Below, one piece after another: positions 8,454-10,979 of a stretch of 10,979 nucleotides of DNA. The translations under genes were made by a program, and so were the position numbers. Source of the DNA: RGIG7213 sp045544195 (lineage in GTDB: Bacteria > Bacillota > Clostridia > Oscillospirales > CAG-272); assembly GCA_045544195.1 (NCBI GenBank), contig JAZPYO010000042.1:1-10979 (forward strand), read 5' to 3'. Under the pieces are notes generated by a model. That model was not told the origin of the DNA and did no database searches. It saw nothing but the letters and a program-made list of their open reading frames with translations. The number at the start of each line of letters is the position of its first letter. The stretch's first letter is position 1.

Positions 8454-8495
8454 ATAATAATGAAATAACAGGTAACACTGTGTTGATATTATTAT
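8454..8495 (+). terminator. weak AT-rich inverted repeat after the comEC-nudix operon
   Basis: ATAATAAT (8454-8461) pairs with ATTATTAT (8488-8495), with an inner AACA/TGTT pairing. There is no T-run after it, so termination is doubtful. The remaining spacer to 8587 shows nothing else I can name. Confidence 0.25.
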
Positions 8496-8587
8496 AAGCT
8501 ATGAGCTGTCAAAAATCAAGTATTTTGGATCTTCGGTTGAAACTCAAAGGATTTGCATTGAAAAAACATAATTTTTTTAAAAAAGAC

Positions 8588-8616
8588 TTGACAAACGTAT
8601 TTGAATGTGATATAAT
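8588..8616 (+). promoter_or_regulatory. consensus sigma-A promoter for the tRNA operon
   Basis: A perfect TTGACA (8588-8593), a 17-nt spacer and a perfect TATAAT (8611-8616), with a TG extension before the -10. Transcription would start around 8623, about 17 nt before the first tRNA. This is as strong as a housekeeping promoter gets, as expected for stable RNA. Confidence 0.9.
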
Positions 8617-8639
8617 AACAAAGTAGTGAGAGGCAATGT

Positions 8640-8728
8640 GCCGGAGTGGCGGAACAGGCAGACGCCCGAGACTTAAAATCTCGTGGGAGTTTTCTCCCGT
8701 ACCGGTTCGAGCCCGGTTTCCGGCACCA
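8640..8728 (+). tRNA. tRNA-Leu (anticodon UAA)
   Basis: Acceptor GCCGGAG (8640-8646) pairs with TTCCGGC (one G-U), followed by discriminator A and an encoded CCA (8726-8728). The anticodon stem CGAGA/TCTCG encloses CTTAAAA, with TAA at 8674-8676. A long variable arm (GGGAG-TTTT-CTCCC), typical of class II tRNAs, and a normal T-arm (ACCGG/CCGGT) are present. It reads UUA codons. The encoded CCA is the start of a CCAATT-CCCC-AATTGG inverted repeat (8726-8741) leading to the next tRNA. Confidence 0.97.
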
Positions 8729-8760
8729 ATTCCCCAATTGGCGTTCTCACAGTTTCATAT

Positions 8761-8836
8761 CGCGGAGTGGAGCAGTTGGTAGCTCGTTGGGCTCATAACC
8801 CAAAGGCCGTTGGTTCGAATCCTTCCTCCGCAACCA
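8761..8836 (+). tRNA. initiator tRNA-fMet (anticodon CAU)
   Basis: Acceptor CGCGGAG pairs with CTCCGC-A, giving the unpaired C1-A72 that marks bacterial initiator tRNAs. The anticodon stem TTGGG/CCCAA supplies the three G-C pairs diagnostic of initiators, around CTCATAA with CAT at 8794-8796. CCA is encoded (8834-8836). The T-stem is abnormal: GTTGG (8809-8813) faces CCTTC (8821-8825), producing two adjacent T-T mismatches. It lies 32 nt after tRNA-Leu in the same transcript. Its 3' end is where the base composition of the window changes. Confidence 0.95.
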
Positions 8837-8841
8837 TCAAA

Positions 8842-8864
8842 GGGCAATGAAAAAGATATTGCCC
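8842..8864 (+). other. hairpin just downstream of tRNA-fMet
   Basis: GGGCAAT (8842-8848) and ATTGCCC (8858-8864) form a perfect 7-bp stem around a 9-nt loop, 5 nt after the tRNA CCA. No T-run follows. It could be part of a tandem terminator, a tRNA-processing structure, or an arm-type site of an integrated element; the sequence does not decide. Confidence 0.5.
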
Positions 8865-8867
8865 AAG

Positions 8868-8895
8868 AAACCCCCGATTTTATCGGGGGTTTCGC
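8868..8895 (+). terminator. intrinsic terminator of the tRNA operon
   Basis: AAACCCCCGAT (8868-8878) and ATCGGGGGTTT (8882-8892) form a perfect 11-bp, GC-rich stem with a 3-nt loop. The downstream T-run is short (TTT within the stem arm), and the A-rich left arm lets it work in both directions. Confidence 0.8.
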
Positions 8896-9002
8896 CGTTT
8901 CTACGGTCGAAATTTTTACAAGCGATTTTGTAGATGTGAAAAAGGTATTTTTCCCTTTCTGTAGTGAGCCGAACTCTCGCACAACCGAATACAAGCCACC
9001 GA

Positions 9003-9037
9003 GCGCATGGATAAGAACAAATCCATGCGCTTTTTTT
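9003..9037 (+). terminator. intrinsic terminator / leader attenuator before the ART-like gene
   Basis: GCGCATGGAT (9003-9012) and ATCCATGCGC (9021-9030) form a perfect 10-bp stem with an 8-nt loop, followed by seven Ts. The T-run ends 25 nt before the start codon at 9063, and the gap holds only the ribosome binding site, so no promoter fits between. Either it stops upstream transcription and some expression depends on readthrough, or it is a regulated leader. Confidence 0.85.
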
Positions 9038-9062
9038 ATTCCCACAGAAAGGAGGAAAAACC

Positions 9063-9800
9063 ATGCGAAAGCAAACCGACCTGGACGAGATCAAACGAAC
9101 AGCCATCACCTTGCTCCACACCGATATCTACGAAACCCCATACTCCCCGATGATCGTCAAGCACCCATTCGCCGACACTGGACTAACCGCCCTTCCCGAT
9201 GGCAATGGTGGCATCACGATGATCAACCTTATGGAAGAAGATGCACAGAACCGATGGCGGCAGACAATGGCTCAGTCTATCAACAAGGCAAACAGCGCCT
9301 ACGAGATTTATATGATGGTCACCAAACCCTACGCGCTGACGTTTTTGAAATTTGCACAGCCGAGTCTGTCAAGAGAAGATATGTCACAAATCCTTGCAAG
9401 CGCATGGACGAGATCAGAAGCACCGCACCAGGATGTGAATGTTACAGTCAATCAACTCCTGCGGATGTTCAAGCAAGCCGATCCGACCTGCCTCATGGAG
9501 CAAGACGAGTATATCCAATTCAAAGCGTTGGATGACACCGTAACCGTTTACCGTGGAGTAACAACTCACAATGCCAAAAGCGTGAAGGCATTGTCCTGGT
9601 CGCTGAGTCAGGAAACAGCCGAATGGTTTGCTCACCGCTTTGGTGAGGACGGAACGGTCTACGAAGCACAGATTGACAAAAAGCATATATACGCATATTT
9701 CAGTGGAAGGAACGAATCCGAAGTAATCGTCGATCCTTCTTATCTGACAAACATTACGGAGGTACAGGATCTGTCCTCCGATTTTTTATTATCACAATAA
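9063..9800 (+). CDS. ADP-ribosyltransferase-like accessory protein
   Basis: The first ~150 of 245 residues match nothing I can name. Residues 160-225 resemble the R-S-E fold of arginine-type ADP-ribosyltransferases: VYRG with R164, LSWSLS with S178-x-S180 followed by ETAEWFAHRF, then SGRNESEVIVDP with an E218-x-E220 pair where the ExE catalytic motif should be. The S-to-E distance (40 residues) fits; the R-to-S distance (14) is shorter than in toxins such as VIP2. If active it would transfer ADP-ribose from NAD+ to a protein; target unknown. No signal peptide or membrane segment is present. The start ATG has AAAGGAGG about 7 nt upstream. It is GC-richer than the chromosomal genes to its left. 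From memory, similar proteins occur as cargo in Clostridia integrative elements. A terminator-like hairpin overlaps its last codons. Confidence 0.8.
   Translation: MRKQTDLDEIKRTAITLLHTDIYETPYSPMIVKHPFADTGLTALPDGNGGITMINLMEEDAQNRWRQTMAQSINKANSAYEIYMMVTKPYALTFLKFAQPSLSREDMSQILASAWTRSEAPHQDVNVTVNQLLRMFKQADPTCLMEQDEYIQFKALDDTVTVYRGVTTHNAKSVKALSWSLSQETAEWFAHRFGEDGTVYEAQIDKKHIYAYFSGRNESEVIVDPSYLTNITEVQDLSSDFLLSQ
9757..9787 (+). terminator. terminator-like hairpin inside the 3' end of the ART-like gene
   Basis: CGGAGG (9757-9762) pairs with CCTCCG (9775-9780), and ACAG (9764-9767) with CTGT (9771-9774), with one bulged T and a GAT loop. One A then six Ts follow (9782-9787). It lies within the last 15 codons of the upstream gene, and the T-run ends 26 nt before the next start codon at 9814. 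Confidence 0.7.
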
Positions 9801-9813
9801 CGGAGGTAACCAA

Positions 9814-10470
9814 ATGACCATATACCAAGAAGAAATGCAGCGGAAGGCACAGCACTACGGATGCCTTACAGATTACGATGAAGCAGATCAACTCCTGCTC
9901 ATCTCGCACAAGGGAGTCCATCTTACCGCAGTCAACCCCGAAGGATTTATGTACTACAACAACAAGGATCTCACCGATCCCGAATCCCGTGAGGTGTTCT
10001 CCCACCTTGTAGATGATGCCGAGGTCGTCCGAGAGTATGTCGGTCTCTACGTGTCAGCACCGCAAATGCAGCCGAAGGATGTGCAGAACTACCGCAAATT
10101 CTCCGAGTACGGCGACGTGGTGTTCGCCGGAATGTACAGCGAAAAACACGGCTTCATGTTCTGTAGCTGGCGACAGTCGGACGGCGGCAAATACCTTGCC
10201 CACGGCGACTACTCTCCCGACTACCTCTCCTCCAAAGAAAATTATGCAGTCCGCGCCGGACTCATCGTCAAAGACAAAATCTTCACGCAGGCAGAAGCGG
10301 AGGAACTGTTCAAGTGTGCAGCCTTTGCAAGAGATAACTGCGACTCGCTGACCTACGAACAGGATCGAGGTCTCATGGAACTGATGGAGAAGCTCCAGGA
10401 TGCCTATCCTTCCCTCAAGGAAAATCCGCCCACCTTTGATGACGGCGAAGCCCCCATATTGAATATGTAA
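9814..10470 (+). CDS. hypothetical accessory protein, 218 residues
   Basis: I do not recognise this family. The protein is acidic and soluble-looking, with no signal peptide or membrane helix. The N-terminal half contains a short beta-rich stretch (LLLISHKGVHLTAVNPEGFMYY). The middle has FSEYGDVVFAGMYSEKHGFMFCSWRQ, followed by an aromatic-rich stretch and YAVRAGLIV, and the C-terminal third is helical (EAEELFKCAAFARDN). The ATG has GGAGG 7 nt upstream, and the gene follows the ART-like gene by 13 nt, so the two are probably one unit despite the hairpin between them. Its codon use (many C-ending codons) matches the neighbouring accessory genes rather than comEC or argH. A conserved cargo gene of an integrative element is the likeliest reading. 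Confidence 0.8.
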   Translation: MTIYQEEMQRKAQHYGCLTDYDEADQLLLISHKGVHLTAVNPEGFMYYNNKDLTDPESREVFSHLVDDAEVVREYVGLYVSAPQMQPKDVQNYRKFSEYGDVVFAGMYSEKHGFMFCSWRQSDGGKYLAHGDYSPDYLSSKENYAVRAGLIVKDKIFTQAEAEELFKCAAFARDNCDSLTYEQDRGLMELMEKLQDAYPSLKENPPTFDDGEAPILNM

Positions 10471-10480
10471 TAAATCATAC

Positions 10481-10521
10481 AGCCCACGGTTTTGAAATCC
10501 AAACAAGACCGTGGGCTTTTT
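10481..10521 (+). terminator. intrinsic terminator / leader attenuator before the Cys-rich gene
   Basis: AGCCCACGGT (10481-10490) and ACCGTGGGCT (10508-10517) form a perfect 10-bp stem. The 17-nt loop can fold further (TTTG/CAAA), and the stem ends in a run of five Ts (10517-10521). It starts 10 nt after the preceding stop codon and its T-run ends 27 nt before the next start at 10549. Confidence 0.85.
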
Positions 10522-10548
10522 CTATTTCTACGAAAGGAATCAACGCCT

Positions 10549-10979
10549 ATGTATTTTTCAGACAGTTACGAACTGCGACAGCTCGAAAAGCTCATGAGAT
10601 CGATCCCAAACTTCCGACCGAGAGGCCACGGCGTGGTCATCCTCCGCCGATACGAATACACCGAAAAGGACTGCGACTGCCGTGCCTGTCCCCACCATAT
10701 CAGCAGAAAGAAAGGATGCGGAACAGATAAATGCCCGTGCATCAACGAAAGGATCACAGCCGGAGCCGCAACACTGAAAGAAGCCGTTGCCGAAACGATG
10801 GCGGCGATCCAGTATCCACCCTTTGTAAAACGACTGAATCAATATCTGAAAGAAAGTGAGGAAAACCCCATGTACTTCAAAAATGAGAAGCACCGCACTG
10901 CCTTTACCGAAGCGGTTGCCAAGTTGGATAAAAAAGACTACGCGCTCATGGCGGCGGTGTATCTGCTCACCGCAGACTG
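10549..10979 (+). CDS. Cys-rich accessory protein fused to a DUF6075-like domain (3' partial)
   Basis: The frame opens at ATG 10549 (AAAGGA about 10 nt upstream) and has no stop before the window ends, so at least 143 residues are encoded and the C-terminus is missing. Residues 42-64 hold C-x-C-x2-C-x-H-H-x6-C-x4-C-x-C (C42, C44, C47, C57, C62, C64), a likely zinc-binding or other metal-binding knuckle. From residue 108 a second module begins, MYFKNEKHRTAF followed by LDKKDYALMAAVYLLTAD, which from memory resembles the N-terminus of DUF6075 proteins of Clostridia integrative elements. That second Met (10870) has GAGG 8 nt upstream, so a shorter product could also be made from inside the gene. 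Function is unknown. Codon use matches the two preceding accessory genes. Confidence 0.8.
   Translation, partial: MYFSDSYELRQLEKLMRSIPNFRPRGHGVVILRRYEYTEKDCDCRACPHHISRKKGCGTDKCPCINERITAGAATLKEAVAETMAAIQYPPFVKRLNQYLKESEENPMYFKNEKHRTAFTEAVAKLDKKDYALMAAVYLLTAD

Noticed and set aside
8516..8737. Short open frame antisense to tRNA-Leu
   Set aside because: It covers the tRNA and its promoter on the opposite strand; MGNWCRKPGSNRYG is an antisense tRNA artefact.
8755..9045. Open frame on the minus strand ending in RIRTNGLWVMSPTSYQ
   Set aside because: This C-terminus is the antisense of tRNA-fMet, a well-known spurious translation. The rest covers terminator hairpins.
8810..9535. Open frame of 241 codons on the plus strand starting in tRNA-fMet
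   Set aside because: It starts in the tRNA T-arm (MVRILPPQP is a typical mistranslated tRNA end), crosses two terminators, and then reads the ART-like gene out of frame.
10054..10506. 150-codon open frame on the minus strand
   Set aside because: It is a shadow of the 218-residue gene and crosses its downstream terminator. It has no good ribosome binding site and a low-complexity composition.

Overview
The window looks like chromosome from a low-to-mid GC Gram-positive anaerobe, most likely a Ruminococcus / [Eubacterium] siraeum-type Clostridia. This is inferred from strong AGGAGG-type ribosome binding sites, near-consensus sigma-A promoters, a rimO-pgsA pair, and a TIR-TPR protein built from 'SRRDLSVSYNKLGD'-type repeats of the kind I recall from Ruminococcus relatives. 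No database search was possible, so the taxon is an inference.

Layout, left to right. (1) Positions 2-2281 (+): a TIR-Sel1-TPR protein whose first residues lie off the left edge. Its C-terminal half is nine near-identical 47-residue repeats, encoded by a 141-bp tandem DNA repeat. It is a candidate defence or sensor protein and converges on argH with a 27-bp overlap. (2) Positions 2255-5608 (-): a housekeeping cluster transcribed as rimO (methylthiolation of ribosomal protein S12), then pgsA (phosphatidylglycerophosphate synthase), then argH (last step of arginine synthesis). (3) Positions 5609-5772: a divergent promoter region with an almost perfect sigma-A promoter reading right. (4) Positions 5773-8450 (+): comEC (DNA-uptake channel) translationally coupled through TAATG to a small Nudix hydrolase. 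(5) Positions 8588-8895 (+): a consensus promoter, tRNA-Leu(UAA), initiator tRNA-fMet(CAU) and an intrinsic terminator.

(6) From about 8837 to the right edge: an accessory-looking region with clearly higher GC (one sampled 60-base line is 57% GC, against 40% in a line of comEC) and C-rich third codon positions. It starts directly at the 3' end of the initiator tRNA, a classic attachment-site position for integrative elements. It carries an ADP-ribosyltransferase-like protein, an unrecognised 218-residue protein, and a Cys-rich protein fused to a second domain that runs off the right edge. No integrase, relaxase or second attachment site is visible, so the mobile-element reading is an inference.

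The most unusual signal is in region 6. Each of the three genes is preceded by an intrinsic-terminator-like hairpin plus T-tract that ends 25, 26 and 27 nt before its start codon. One of these hairpins lies inside the 3' end of the preceding coding sequence. This looks like a repeated gene-by-gene regulatory layout (attenuation or processive antitermination). The initiator tRNA also has two T-T mismatches in its T-stem, on the side that would be replaced if an element had integrated there.
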